Shown piece by piece: positions 1 to 12,205 of a DNA stretch of 64,000 bases (the stretch's first letter is position 1; each line of letters starts with the position of its first letter). Where the stretch lies: contig JAJFPB010000005.1 in assembly GCA_020881915.1 (NCBI GenBank), forward strand, positions 2,542,001 to 2,606,000, in the 5' to 3' direction. A program made the translations under genes and the position numbers. Under the pieces are notes generated by a model that was not told the origin of the DNA, made no database searches, and saw only the letters and a list, made by a program, of their open reading frames with translations. This DNA is from Paramyrothecium sp. XJ0827. Its lineage: Eukaryota > Ascomycota > Sordariomycetes > Hypocreales > Stachybotryaceae.

Positions 1-319
1 ATATGTGTCTCAACAGAAGATTTCAGGGTTAAAAAGCTCTTGATATTTTGTATAATCATTCGGGTGCGAAAAGGACAAAAAAAGCAAAAATAACTTACGT
101 CAAAGGCCAGTGCGGCAGAAGAGTCGCAGAATTTGTCAAGTCGATTGTCACGTCGGAGGAACAAGAGTTTCATCATCAGTCGTCGTTGCATTTGATCGCT
201 GCCATGAGCTCAATCGATGAGCAGGCGACCTATGTACCAATTCTTTTAGATCCATGAATCGCAAACCCAGTAACCGAAACCCTGAAACACGACCCGGGAC
301 CGTGATCAAGTTACACCGT
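1..319. other. 3' flank of the P0 gene
   Basis: This is sequence downstream of the P0 stop codon on the minus strand. It probably holds the 3' UTR. I see no other gene in it; the open frames here are short and lack recognisable protein features. Confidence 0.5.
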
Positions 320-1377
320 TTAGTCGCTGCAAAGAATGTTAGCTTGACTTCGAAAATACAGTTTGGAAGGGGCACATACAAGAGACCGAAGCCCATGTCA
401 TCGTCCTCCTCCTCTTCCTCCTCCTCCTTCTTCTCCTCAGCAGCGGGAGCAGCGGCGTCACCACCGGAGGCGGCGGCGGCAGGAGCAGCAGCAGCGTAAG
501 CCTCGGGGTTGGCAATGCGGTCCTTGAGCTCATCGATCTCGGGCCAGCTGAAGTCGGTCTCAATGGCAACAGAGATGACCTTCTTGTACGAGTTGACAAG
601 AGAGTGGAGGACGGAAGGCAGGGTGGGGAAGCTGATGGCCAGGGAGATGGTGGCAATGGTGGTGATAGCCTGGCTCAGGGTCTTCAGGAGCTGCTCCTCG
701 CCGATGTCGAGGACCTCGGGGGCGAAAGCCTGACCCTCATCGTAGACCTGGGCGATACCCATACCGTAGGTGAAGGGAGAGATGTTCAGCATGTTGAGCA
801 GGGTAGCCTCGGAGGGGCCGACCTTGTTGCCGGCCTCAACGAGCTTGAGGTCGGTGGTAATTTCAATGGTACCACGGGCGATCTTGGTGGGGACACCGAG
901 AGCCTGGAAGAAAGAGGTCTTACCAGGCTCCATACCGGTGTTGCCAGCGGGGACCCAGACGTCGGCGGGAGCGAGGGCACCAGCACGGGCAGGGGCGGCG
1001 ACACGGTTGGCCAGGATCTTGTCACGGACGTCCTTCAGGTCGGCGTTGGTGAAAACGAAACCGACGTTGCCCCTGACGAAGGGCAGGAGGCGCTCGTACT
1101 CAGGAGTGTCGAGAATGAAGGTCCTGAGGGCACGACGAACCTGGAAAGACAGAGTTAGGCGACGGTTCTCCCTTGCTGCAAATCGGAGTCAGGGCATTCG
1201 GCATACCATGGTGTTCTTGCCCATCAGGACGACACCCTCACCACGGAGGGAGTGTCGGATCTCGTGCATCTGCTGAGAGCTGACATTGTCGACGGTGACG
1301 ATGAAAACGGACTTATAATCTTGCAACAAGCCCTTGAGCTTGTCGAAGTAGCCGGCCTTGTTCTTGCTGCCCCCCAT
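320..1377 (-). CDS. RPP0: 60S acidic ribosomal protein P0 (ribosomal stalk base)
   Basis: P0 binds 28S rRNA and anchors the P1/P2 dimers of the large-subunit stalk, which recruits elongation factors. Exons are complement(1207..1377), (380..1140) and (320..326), giving 312 aa, the usual length. The N-terminus carries the L10 domain (about residues 5-105), the middle the P0-specific domain, and the C-terminus an Ala-rich hinge followed by an acidic Glu/Asp tail ending [10 protein letters not shown]. The last exon is only 7 nt (C, GAC, TAA). Without splicing intron 327..379 (GTATGT...TTTGCAG) the frame runs on past GFGLL into nonsense; with it, the universal GFGLFD end is restored. Intron 1 is 1141..1206. 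The gene diverges from TRM82 across about 475 bp. Identity is certain from the tail and length. Confidence 0.97.
327..379 (-). other. Last intron of the P0 gene, preceding a 7-nt exon
   Basis: The 53-nt intron reads GTATGT at its 5' end and CTTTGCAG at its 3' end on the minus strand. Its removal joins GGTCTCTT to CGACTAA and so completes the codons for Phe, Asp and stop. This is the evidence for the micro-exon at 320..326. Confidence 0.93.
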
Positions 1378-1851
1378 ATCTTCTTATTTTTGAAGGCAGG
1401 TTATTTAAGGGCAGGGTATATTGGTATATCTCGTTGTTGTTGGAGAGAGTGTTCACGAGAAGAGTTTACGCGGGCGAAATTTCGGGATTTGAGCGACCGG
1501 AAATGTGTGCTTGGAATTTCCCTGGCTCCCGCTTAGGGCTTGCTTGCGCTAGCCTCGACTTGTGCTAGTGCCGCTTCATCTTTGAATATGTGGGGATGGT
1601 TGGGTTGCGCTTTTATGATTGGCCCTAAGGCTTGAAGCGCAGTACATCCGTAAAGTACCTTTTTTCCTGCCACTATGAGCCACCACGCAGATGGATTGGT
1701 ATTAGTTCATTGGACAGGACTTATTCGATAATTTTCATCTCGACGAACTATAACATAGGTAAGTCTCACTCAACCCAGCTTAGACAGCCCGACACTTTCT
1801 ACCTGTGGATGAGCGCTGACAATTCCCACTAGCTTCAGTGTGTGAAGGAAG
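1378..1851. promoter_or_regulatory. Divergent promoter region between P0 and TRM82
   Basis: About 475 bp separate the two start codons. No clear TATA box is visible. The TRM82 side contains a probable 5'-UTR intron (1759..1832). Confidence 0.55.
1759..1832 (+). other. Probable 5'-UTR intron of TRM82
   Basis: A perfect GTAAGT donor, a GCTGAC branch-like site near 1814 and a CCACTAG acceptor bracket 74 nt that end just ahead of the TRM82 start codon at 1852. The signals are good, but splicing in a leader cannot be proved from sequence alone. Confidence 0.55.
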
Positions 1852-3601
1852 ATGAAGTTTCCTTACAATAGACTCCTCGTCTGCGGAGACGTCGTCTTTG
1901 CTGCTCGTGGAGGCAATCTTCACTCATTCAGCCTCCAAGACGGCACACACATCTCAACGTGGCAGCACCCAGACGTCGCCAAGGTAGCCGAGGCCATCAA
2001 GGCCATTGAGGAGGGTGTCCGCATAGAAGATGCCTCTTCCGTAGATCCGAGTATTGCTCCCGCAGCTGGCGAAGATGAACCCCCAGCTAAGAGGCAGAAA
2101 GTTGCAGAGGACGCCCTCTCAACTGAAAAGGAATCTTCTGCAGCTCCAGAACCAGTCGAAGGTGCTCCCGAGACCACCACTTCCTCCATAAGGAAAGGAA
2201 AGGGCAAGAAGAGCAAGAAGAAGAAGAGTGATGAGCAGGCTCAGGCGCCCCGTGTGCCAGATAGGCCTGTCATTACGCATTTGGCGAGCACGGAGGACAG
2301 GGGCCATATCCTCGTGGTCAGCGGTCACGACAAGACTATCTGGGTTTTCAGCCATGATGGTAAAGGCAATTTGACTCAATACAGCCAGAGGTACGAACTA
2401 AAATGCAACTCGTTCTTAAGTGCTATGAAGTTTCTAACTGGTCCGATAGAGCTATGCCAAAGCGTCCCAGTGCCGTATATGTTACCCCTGATGGCCAAAT
2501 ACTGACCGCCGACAAGTTCGGCGATGTCTACTCCCTCCCCCTCCTCGGCACACTCTACTCGCAGTCCGACGCATCAGGCACGCCGCGATCGTCCACGCCC
2601 CAAGCCGTGGCCAAGGCGCGGGCCAAGATCGCCGCCAACACCTTCACCGTCCACTCGAAGCGCAACCTGGAGGCTCTCGTGAACCAGCAGAAAGAGCTCG
2701 AGCTGGCGACCAGGTCGAAGAGCGAGGCGGAGGAGAAGAGCGAGGGCCCAAACTTCGAGCTCACCCTTCAACTCGGCCACGTTTCCATGCTTACGGCTGT
2801 AACGGTGGGCGTGAGCGACAACCGGAAGTACATCATCACAGCGGATCGAGACGAGCACATCAGGCTGTCGCGTTACATGCCCCAGGCTCACATCATCGAA
2901 GGATTCTGCCTCGGCCACAAGGAATTCGTTGCCGATATCACGATCCCGTCGAGCAGGCCGGAGGTTTTGATTTCTGGCGGCGGAGATGAAGAAATTTTTG
3001 TGTGGGATTGGAAAGCCGGCAGTGTATCTTCAAAAAAGAGCATTCTGGCCCTCGCTCAAGAAATTGTGCCCGAGACCACCAAGGTCGCCGTCTCTGGGCT
3101 TTCTTCCTTGACTTATACCACCGATTCGGAGACACTGACTTATATTCTAGCCATCTGCGAAGGGTGAGAAGATCGCACGTCAACCGTGTTTCCACATGCT
3201 AACGTGCCAATAGAATCAAAGCCATCTTCTCATGGCAGCTCACGCCTGACAACCACCTGAACCATCCCAGCGTCATTCAACTGCCTGGAAACCCGCTCCA
3301 CCTTGAGCTCTACACGCCGAGCGGGACTGCGCCAACCATTCTCGCAGCCGTAGACCCTGGGGAGGGCGTCAAGGCCAAGAGTCTGCATGTCCTCCGCCTT
3401 ACGCAAACGGAAGGCCGCATCGCCGTCGACACGGATTCTACGGTTCGTGACGATGCGCTAGAGACTGAGGAGCCGGAAGTGACGGAGGACATTGTACGGA
3501 GCCTCGTCTACACGACAGAAGGTCTGCGTAAGCATACTTCAGAAGCAGATGCAGAAGCAGAGGACGACGAAACCCCAGCTACGCCATCGGAGGCAGCATA
3601 G
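1852..3601 (+). CDS. TRM82: tRNA (guanine-N7)-methyltransferase non-catalytic subunit, WD-repeat protein (Trm82-like)
   Basis: Trm82 is the beta-propeller partner that stabilises Trm8, the enzyme making m7G46 in tRNAs in the nucleus. Exons are 1852..2390, 2450..3163 and 3214..3601, 546 aa. The start MKFPYNRLLVCGDVVFAARG is typical of fungal Trm82. A basic, Lys-rich insert (KKSKKKK) near residues 120-130 may be a nuclear localisation signal. WD-like segments follow, such as HILVVSGHDKTIWVFS and EVLISGGGDEEIFVWDW. The tail is acidic (Glu/Asp/Ala-rich). Introns of 59 and 50 nt are normal for the genome, and both junctions keep the frame. The 3' end converges on the Hsp40 gene with 547 bp between them. 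Confidence 0.88.
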
Positions 3602-4148
3602 GGGTGGTCTAAACTGACCGAGTGCACGTAATAATGAGAATACTACAAGTTTCATGTCGTCTGGGCAACAGTAACTTCACGGGTATCCGATTGGATTTAA
3701 CAGATGCCAAAATTTCATTTCATGTGCGTGATCTAGGGTCTTAACAGAAAACTCATTGAATCGTCTATATCCTCTAAACGCCTGACGGGCCAGATCGAAT
3801 AATCAACCGCCACCAAATAAAAATGGCGACCAAGGTAGGCATTATCTCCCGTCCACCAACCCCCATCATGCATCCGCTCTCATCAATTGTCCATCCATGG
3901 GCTAGGGGAGAAGGATGCAATTCCTCCCCTGTTTGGTATCAATCAAGACGTATAAAAGAAATATAGGCGCTGTAGGAAATAGGCCGCATTGCAATCCATG
4001 TCCCATTGAAGAAGCCCCCATTTCCTTGGAGAATCCACAAACTCATTAATCTGGAATGGCAGGGGCCCTGTAGCAGGGAAGTTGGGCCACCGCTCAATGT
4101 TCCCTACCAGGACACCTGCCATCACAACAGAGCGCAAACAATGCCAGC
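3602..4148. other. Intergenic, convergent 3' ends
   Basis: This lies between the stop codons of TRM82 (+) and the Hsp40 gene (-) and probably holds both 3' UTRs. No gene is visible. Confidence 0.5.
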
Positions 4149-5575
4149 TTACTGCGAAGCGCACTGCACACGCTCACCACCAGGGTGACCATCCTCATCA
4201 TCCTCGTCCATGGCACCGCCACCATTGCCAAAGACACGGCCCTGGGAGGAGCTGTCCATCTCCTCGAGATCAGCAGGCTCCGTCATAGCCTCGGCAGGAG
4301 GAACGTTCTGCAGCGAGGGCGAGGGAAGCAACTTTCGGAGAGCCTCGAACGCGGCGGCATCGTCGGTCCAGTTCTTCTCGGGGAACTTGACGTTGAAGTG
4401 GATATACAGGTTTCCGAAATCGTGGTGTCGGGGGGAAGGCATTCCTTGGCCGCGAACCATTCGAACAGCATCTGCAGCGAGTTAGCGACATCAGTTGGAG
4501 AAATATCTTGTTAGTACATACCTTGAGAAATAGCCTCGCCAGGCAGAATGTCGATGCTCAACCAGCGCTCATCGAGGTGCTCAATGAAGATGGTGCCACC
4601 AGCCAGGGCGGTGACGAGCTCAATGTCGCACTTGTAGAGCAGGTCATCTTCTTTGCGGACAAAGCGTGGGTGGGGCTTCTGCTCAATCTCGAAGACGACG
4701 TCGCCGGCCTGCACACCGGGAGCCTGGTCACCTTCGCCACGGAATTCGACCTTGGTGCCGTTGCGGACACCCCTATCGACGTGGACATGGAGGACCTTTC
4801 GGTCGACGATGGTCTTCTTGCCGTTGCACTGCTTGCAGCGATCCTTCTCCTTGATAATCTCACCCTCACCGTTACAGTCGGGGCAGACAGTCTGGAAGCG
4901 CTGAATCATGGGTCCCATCTGGCGCATCATGGTCTTCATACCATGACCGTCGCAGCCAGAGCACCTGCGAACAGCGCCCTCCTTACCACCAAGACCTTCG
5001 CACTTGGGGCAGATGATGGACCGTTGCAGAGCAAGCTTGGAAATCTTGCCACGGTAGACATCCTCGAGCGATACCTTGTGGGTGTGGTGGATGGTGCGAG
5101 CCTTAGGGGGCCCACGGTTGTTCATGCCACCAAACATACCGCCCATGCCTCCGAAGCTGCCGCCGCCGAAGAACTGAGCGAACAGATCCTCGGCGGCCAT
5201 GCCGCCGCCACCGGCACCGCCCTCAAGACCAGCCTCTCCATATTGATCGTACAACTGTCGCTTCTGGGAGTCGGAGAGGATTTCGTAGGCGTGGGAGATC
5301 TCCTTGAACTTCTCCTCGGCACTGGGGTTGTGCGCGTTCTTGTCTGAGGAGATTGTCAGTGGACTATTTTCATGGCATTTGTTCATGGCGCAACATACCA
5401 GGGTGGTACTTCAAGGCACCAGTCTTGTAAGCCTTCTTCAGCTCCGCTTCGGTAGCTGTGGGAGAGACCTGAAATCGTGTTAGCCTTCTGCAGCCGCGTT
5501 GCCAGACTATCCCGGCGCAGTCTGAGGGCAAGAACCTACACCGAGGGTGTCATAGAACTTGGTTTCCTTAACCAT
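4149..5575 (-). CDS. Type I Hsp40 co-chaperone (Ydj1/Mas5-like), farnesylated
   Basis: This class A J-protein stimulates Hsp70 ATPase and binds unfolded clients in the cytosol and at the ER/mitochondrial surface. Exons are complement(5540..5575), (5399..5468), (4522..5343) and (4149..4471), 416 aa. The J-domain is N-terminal; the Asp codon of its HPD motif is split by intron 2 (G|AC). A Gly-rich linker with GGMGGMFGG follows. The zinc-binding region has four CxxCxGxx repeats: [24 protein letters not shown] and CKQCNGKK. The substrate-binding beta domains come next. The last four residues, CASQ, form a CaaX box identical to that of yeast Ydj1, predicting prenylation. The first exon of 36 nt is tiny, so ORF-only gene finders would lose the J-domain start. 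Confidence 0.95.
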
Positions 5576-7720
5576 GTTGGCGACACGGGTATGAGGCGAC
5601 GGATGAAGTAGGAAGAGTGTATTGACGTCGAAGTGAAAACAGCGATCGCTTTACAGAATGACAATGTAAGAGAGCGACAGGAAAAAGGCTGCAACAATAT
5701 TAGTCAGGGCTGAAACAGGAATCACAGCGAGCGGCCGATCGGTGCCACAATGACGGTCAGGACGACAGAGCAACTCGAGGACGAGAAACCAGGGTGCGAC
5801 TCTTGACTGCAGGTTTGTGGTTTGTTTTGGCGCAAAAGCAGGGGGAAAACAAGGCGGGCGTACCTTTTGCCTTTATCTCGGAGTTGGTGATGGCGGGGCT
5901 GTGGGAGAGAATTTCCACCAGGACGGGAGGGAGGGAGGGATGTCCTACTAGGTAGGGTACCGTGGGTGAAGTAGGTAGGTACCTGACAGTTGTTGGCCGG
6001 TGGATTTCGGGGGTGTGGATCTGGGCCGAGTCGAGATATTTTACCGATCGAGGTCCCTGTGGAAGCAGCAGGTGGTGACGTTTATTGTTGTCGTACTCGA
6101 GACGGGATCGAGAGCAGCAAGCCAACGGGTTTGAGGATGGAATTATCTCGAGGGAGGGAGATCGAGTCTTTGATTGTTCAAGAAGCGGCTCGCGGGCACA
6201 TATGAAGGAAAGCTGCAGGGTCGCCCGAAGGAGAAGGGCGTGCGCCTCATGGAATTGTATAGAAGAAAGTCGATGGTGTGGCGGTGTTGCTAGTGGAGGA
6301 CCTGGGTCCCGGAAACCGTGAATCAGGTACCCAAGGGAAGTACTGTTAGCCGATGCATGACTTGTGTCTAGGCATAATTTCTCGCCCGCTGCCGCTTGTG
6401 CAGCTAACGGGCGTTGCGTACCTTGACCTCGTCGGCTGCGAGGTACTGTACCTTGGCGCTACACCAGGCTCCAATCCCAGCAAAGGGCGGCTGAAGGTAC
6501 CTCCCGGAGAGCCTTGCCTTGGTCGCTGCAGGCGAGTTCTCGCCTAACAAAACTGGGGAGAAGCCCGCCGGGTTTCCTTACTTCAAAGTCCGGAAGGGGG
6601 TCCATTCTCTCCCCACCCTCCTCCACAGTCGGAGGCGAAAAAGAATCTTCTCTTCCATGAACCAGTTCAGTCAGGTTCTGTACTAAAAAAACCTGAAGAC
6701 GACTGGTCCTGGTCCTTATTCGGAAAATACATCCGAGGTTAACATGGGATCAATGTTTTTATAGTTTTTTTTTTTTATCTCTTTTTAATCAGAAGTACTT
6801 GTATGCCTGCCCAAACAGCTGCCAACATCTTTTGGTTCCCCCAACGCCAAATGCGATTCTATGCTCTGGGGACTAACACGCCACAAGGCTCTAACACTCT
6901 TTCCTCGCATTGGCTCGGCTTATTTGCTAGTCCAGGCCTTGGTCAGCTCACCGGTTTCCACGATGGTTAGCCAAGGCAACGTCGCTGTATAATCTATTTA
7001 TCAGCAAGTGCTGATTTCAGCGTCTCATTTCCTCGCTGGACCCAGCCAGACTCCCGGACTTCCGGAATACTGCAATGCAATACACACAGCCTAGCACTTT
7101 CTACAAGTTTCCCTTTCCTCGGCCGCCACACAAGCCTACTGCTCAGCTCATCCAAGCGGTCAGCAACAGACATCCGTTGCATAAGTTCCCTTTTTGTAGC
7201 TATAGCGTTCCTAACCATGATGTCTCCGAGGATGCCTCTGTTAAAAGACTTCAGAAGCTTCAAAGTTTAGGTCTTTAATAGCAATCTTCCTACTATTCTA
7301 TCCTCATAAGGTGGATTTGTAGTATCGACTTACTGCAGTGCAGGCACCTACCGTACTAATTATAAGCAACTGTATTCTCATACATCTCTTTGTGTCAACT
7401 CCATATGACTGGATGCGTTCTCCGACACATCTAGGCCATTACTGGGCGCAAAGGGAATAGTTCCAAATGTGAGATGAATACAACCTCCTTCAAAATCACT
7501 CTCGGCTGTTGGCGTGTGTCTGTCGTTACGCAGCGTCTGAATGATACATCGTATTGTTGGTGCACTACTATAAACAAATCTTGGCCAAGGTATGACGATG
7601 TTTGTGTCCCCACTTCCAACCGTCTTACCAGTGCCGTGCATATTTGCATCATAGGGTACCTAGCTGGGCAGTCAGCAAACCGCGAATCCCGTAGGCCCAT
7701 GCTGAACCTTTAATGTGCAG
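5576..7720. other. Intergenic region, about 2.1 kb
   Basis: Lies between the divergent Hsp40 (-) and bZIP (+) genes. It holds their promoters and several AGGTACCT-like palindromes (5978..5985, 6494..6502). A T-rich run sits near 6763-6776. The open frames here show no protein-like composition. I see no RNA gene. Confidence 0.45.
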
Positions 7721-9124
7721 ATGAGTTCCGAACCAAGCAAGAAGAAGAGAAAACCGCCCCTCAGACGCAATGCCGAAGCTCGCCGAGAGCAAAATCGCAT
7801 TGCAAGTCGTACATACCGTCTGTTTGGTCCAATCCCGTGTCCCGTCGTTTGCATAAGTTCTATAGATGTGTGGTTGTATACAGGCTTACTGACGAGCCAT
7901 ACCAGGCGATAAACTCAAGCAGAGGCTGGATCTACTCAATCAGCTACTCGAGGGCGGAGACGACGACAATGGCAGCACGCAAGAGCCAACTGGCACAACG
8001 CCAGCTACTCTGGCCAAGAATGCGTCCTTGTCCGGGTCAGTCGAAACAAGCGTTGTGAACCCGTCGCTTCTAAGCCTGTTGCCTTCACAATCCGCGTCTG
8101 GACCAGCCTTCACGGGTGAATCCGACCATTCTATCAGTTCCTCGCGTGCTTGGGATGGGCAGCTACATCACGTCACAATTGAGCGTACGGGTCTGTCTCA
8201 TCCGCTCATTGATACAGAGTCAGGAATGCATACAACGAGCGATTTGGACGGTAGTGTTCTAGCCATACTAGACACCATCAAACATCTCTCCCACAGTCAG
8301 AAGATGGAGTTGATGCGGCATCTCCAGGCTGATGTAGAGCAGCCCTCGGCAACCTTCACCATGCCGCTTCCCCGGAGCTCTGGAAACTGGGTATCCCACC
8401 ATCCACGACAGGGCCCAACGCAGACACGCCTGCAGCTCGAAGCCAGGCGTTTCGCGGCCTTCATCAACCAGCACTCGGCTGGTGCCGTCAGTCCCGCACA
8501 CCTATCGAGGATCTACGCCGCCGAGTCGGGCTTGTTTGGAGCCCTCTTCGCGAACTGCTACGCCCTAGGGATGAATGACGTAGAGCCCCTCATGGTCGAC
8601 GAGGGCGTCAGTGTTTTCTGTCCCGGGCCGGAATCCGGTTACAATGTTTCCCAGCTCTCCTTCGTGCGGGCGAGGTTCAGTAACCTCACGACCGATCTGC
8701 AGCCATGCGACATTCAGATGACGTTTGCTCATCATCCATATTTGGTATGCAATGTTCGGGTTTTCATCTCAACCTAATTTCCTTCAATCAGTTTCTTTCC
8801 TTACTATGCTGACTTCTCCCCGAAAAGGACATTATACCATGGAGGATTTTCCGCGAGAGAGCTCTGCAAGCCCTTCAGCAGGATCCTCCCATGCTTGATG
8901 AAGAGCAACTATGCCGGGATATCTGCACAGGTGGGCTCATCTGTTGGGGGGCGCAGCAGAACAGCATGGGCATGGAGGCCGGCGTTCCTTGGGATATGCG
9001 AAGCTGGGAGCCGGCGGTGTGGTTTCTGAAGAAGTATCGGTCGTTGGTCGGTGGATGGGATGACGACATGTGGAAGGGTGCTCGATGGTGGCACAACGCG
9101 AGAGGGCAAAAGCTCCTCACATAG
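7721..9124 (+). CDS. bZIP transcription factor with DUF3425-type C-terminal domain
   Basis: Exons are 7721..7817, 7906..8744 and 8828..9124, 410 aa. The N-terminus has a basic region (KKKRKPPLRRNAEARREQNRIASRTYR in part) of Yap/AP-1-like bZIP proteins. After splicing it continues YRDKLKQRLDLLNQLLEGG, a short leucine zipper. The C-terminal half contains HHPYLDIIPWRIFRERAL, AVWFLKKYRSLVGGWDDDMW and related blocks typical of the DUF3425 domain that follows bZIPs in moulds. The first intron donor (GTCTGT) is non-consensus, but the frame and zipper continuity support it. Codon ATG 7721 directly follows a TGTGCAG, so an upstream non-coding exon is possible. Target genes cannot be inferred. Confidence 0.82.
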
Positions 9125-9542
9125 CACTCTCCTTGGCGGACTCAAGATACCCGACCGCGTGGATACGTTGCGCGGATGACTTTATCTGTTTGAATGTTTT
9201 TACTACTTCGAGTGTAACTGAATGTCTACAGCCGTGGGTGAAGATTTCGTGAAGCCATAGTCCTCTTGGGTATAACATAATTGAATGAGGGCACGATCAA
9301 AAGCTGAACGGATCATGCCCATGTCTCCACATAAAATAATAGAACAGAAGGGGATCTTGGTATCACTAGAAGTGCCCAGCCAAACACATACAACTTCCTT
9401 CTAGGCAATCCCAAGTAGGAAGCCAAAGCATGGGCGGTTTCGTCACGCCATAGTACACCAAGCCAGCATAGCTCTTTTCGCAACCTGCCGCGAACCATTC
9501 ATCTTTCCACATCATTATACATCGTAGGTAAACACGCTTCGT
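9125..9542. other. Intergenic, convergent 3' ends
   Basis: This lies between the stop codons of the bZIP gene and the CLIP-170-like gene and probably holds their 3' UTRs. Nothing else is seen. Confidence 0.5.
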
Positions 9543-12088
9543 TTAGAAGGCATCCTCGAATGGGCAGTCGACGCTGTCGTGGCCATCTCGTTCGCACACA
9601 GCGCACCACTTTTCCGGATCCATTATGCCGCTCTCCTTGCCAGCGACCGGACCGGACTCCATCGGGTTGGGCATGACTCTTACGCTAGAAGGTGTTGGAG
9701 GCTGTGGCGTTCGCGACCTGACCGGGGACAGGGGCGCCGGGTGGGCGTCGTCAAGGGGCGTCGGCAATTGCAGGCTGTCCTTCTCCATGGCCTTCGTTGT
9801 GTTGGCGTCTCCTTGAGCCTTCCCTCCCTCTGGGCCGAAAACGTTGGTGCAAGTGAGAATATCATGTCCACCAGTCTCGCAAATCTCGCACCAGAGAGTG
9901 CTATTCTCTGTGGCATTAGAATAGCTGTCGCTTTCGAGCATAGTATCCAGAGTGTTTGCCCGCTTGTGGGTTTGGTTCTCCGCAGCACGCGCTTCGACAG
10001 CCCGAGCCATGATAACGGTGTCACGAGAGTCCCTTAAAGAAGACCGATGGTTGGGAACCGAGTTGCGCTGGGTAGAATTGGAATTCCTTCGGAGGGTGGT
10101 GACCTCCTGTTCCAATTCTTCTTCTCGCGATGTTTTCTTGTCAAGGATTGATTGCAGCTCGGCCACCTGTCTTTCCAGGTTGTCACGAGCAATCTTATTC
10201 TCGACGGCCTCGCCATTCATCATAAAGGCGCTCATTCGCCTAGTAGGTGTGCCCGGTATCGAGTCTCTGCTGAGGGAGTGAATGATGGCCTTCAGACCCC
10301 TAATCTCATCCTCTTTCTGCTCCAGCTCTTTGGAAGAGACATTACCTCCAGCATTGGCCGGGGGGCTAGAAATTGGCTTTTCACGTTCGCGGCGGAGCTC
10401 AGTCCGGGTCCTCTCGACCTCCCCTCGAAGGAACTCGACCTCGCCGCGGGCTTCCGCCTCACCTCGGCGAGCATCTTCAAGGCCTTCTTCAAGCTCCTGC
10501 ACCAGTTCCTCCAGCTGCTTCAACTGGCTGGCCACGGAGTCGACATCAAGGTTTCTTGACTCCAATTCACGGATATCAGCCATCAGTTCCTCTATCCGCT
10601 TCTCGTAAACGCGCTCGGTTTCAGTGCTGGCCATCTCAAGTGTGTCGATGGTGCTGCGGAAGTCTGCCCGATGTGCATCAAACTCAGCAGTAAGCATGGC
10701 GATTTTCTCGTTCTTCTCGCGCAGCATTTGGCGGAGCTGGTTCGAATCCTTATCCTCGAATCCCGTACCTCCCATTCCAGGCCCGTTGGAGTTTTCTATC
10801 AATGTCTGCAGCTCCGTCAGGCTGCCCTCCATGTCTGCTAGTGTAGACGCCTGTTCTCTGAGCTGCCTGTCACGGTCTTCCAGTTGTGCTCTCAGGCGCT
10901 CGACTTCTTCATCATTCGCAGTGTTGGCTCGAGAAAGGGGCCGAACTTTGTTGCTGAAGGACGATACAGAGCCTATGCTGCCATTTGTTTTCGGGTGCTG
11001 AGGCACGACGGGAGTCGCATCATCATCGAGACCAGATGCTGAGCCCAAGGCCGAGGCACTTCGAGGACCCAGGCTAGGCATACGCTCTAGTCGGGAGATC
11101 TTCTTGTTAGGGTCTCCAGCTGTTCCGCGAACACTTTGCGCAAACCGATTGTTGGTTGGACTACCGTATCTTGATGGGACCTTGGCTGGTGTTCCAATTG
11201 ATGGTCGCGGTCCCGGGGTCATCTGCAGGCGACGTACGGGGGAATCTGGGCGAGGGAGCGAGGTCCTTGGCCGCTTGCCCTGAGGGCTAGGTGCCCTGGC
11301 ACCGGGGCCAACAGAGGCACTGAATTTGGGTAATGCGGGCGTCGGAGGGGTAAAGTTGGTTGAATTCTGATTGCCCGCTCGTAAACCGCCAGAGACGCTG
11401 GCGGTGGGGGTCATGGGGTATCCTCGAGACGCGCCAAAGGATGTTTCATGTCGGACAGCCTTTGTAATTGGAAGAAAGATACCCGCACCGGGCGTTGAGG
11501 TTTGGAAGTAGGAAATACTGCAAGACGACGTGGGTTAGCCCGAACAGATCTGAGGATGCACATATCGAAAGCCTCGGGATTAGGCTGAAAGGGGAGGCCA
11601 GTCATAGCAAAATATGCTTACCCGTCCACATCGCCATTGTTTTTGCCTCTATTTGCAAAATCAGGGTCCAGCTCGACGCCAGCAAAAGTACCCTTCTTCC
11701 CCTGGACGGTGCCAACAAAGCGGACGGTGCCGAGCATGCCGCCAGGGACGTCGACGAGATCGCCAACGACGACCTCGTCGGCTGTCGCCCTCCCAGGGGT
11801 ACCGGGGGGCATGTTGTGGATGGTGTCGGTCAGAGCAGTCTCGAAGGCGTAGTTGTCACTAACATCGGGGATGCTGGCGAGCGTGCTGGCGGTCAGGGCG
11901 GCAAAGGATGACTTGCGCGACAGACCCAGGGTCCTCGGCGTATGTCGTGAATGGGCGTGAGAGAGGTAGGCAGAGTTGAGGTTGGGCGTGGAGGCAGTGG
12001 AAACCGGCTTGCGCAAGGAGCGCGACGGCGTTTGTCGACTCTGGCGAATAGTCGTCGCCGTTGTTGTTGTGGTGGTAACGGAGGCCAT
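9543..12088 (-). CDS. CLIP-170-like microtubule plus-end tracking protein (CAP-Gly, coiled coil, zinc knuckles)
   Basis: Exons are complement(11622..12088) and (9543..11517), 813 aa. The order of parts is: a Ser/Thr-rich N-terminus; a CAP-Gly domain (about residues 105-175) with the GKNNG motif that binds EEY/F tails and spans the exon junction; a Ser/Pro/Arg-rich basic linker; a long heptad coiled coil (about residues 335-620, rich in RAQLEDRDRQL-type repeats); and two CCHC zinc knuckles at the C-terminus (WCEICETGGHDILTC and WCAVCERDGHDSVDC). This is the layout of CLIP-170, yeast Bik1, fission yeast Tip1 and Aspergillus ClipA. It probably regulates microtubule dynamics and dynein loading at plus ends. 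The ATG at 12088 was chosen because it has a strong context (GCCATGG) and no ATG lies upstream in frame. Confidence 0.9.
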
Positions 12089-12175
12089 GGCGCGAACCGC
12101 TTTGGGCCTTTTTTCTGCTCTGCCCACTGTAATATGGCAGGGTACTGGCAGAGCTCCAACTCAAATGGCGCCAAT

Positions 12176-12205
12176 CTGGTCTGGTCTGGTTTGGTCTGGT
12201 CTTGT
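12176..12205. repeat. Short tandem TCTGG repeat
   Basis: About six imperfect copies of TCTGG/CTGGT lie about 90 bp upstream of the CLIP-170-like start codon, in its promoter or leader. Confidence 0.6.

Noticed and set aside
4508..5347. 279-codon plus-strand frame over the Hsp40 gene
   Set aside because: Shadow of the biased Hsp40 codons; the minus-strand zinc-finger repeats are unmistakable.
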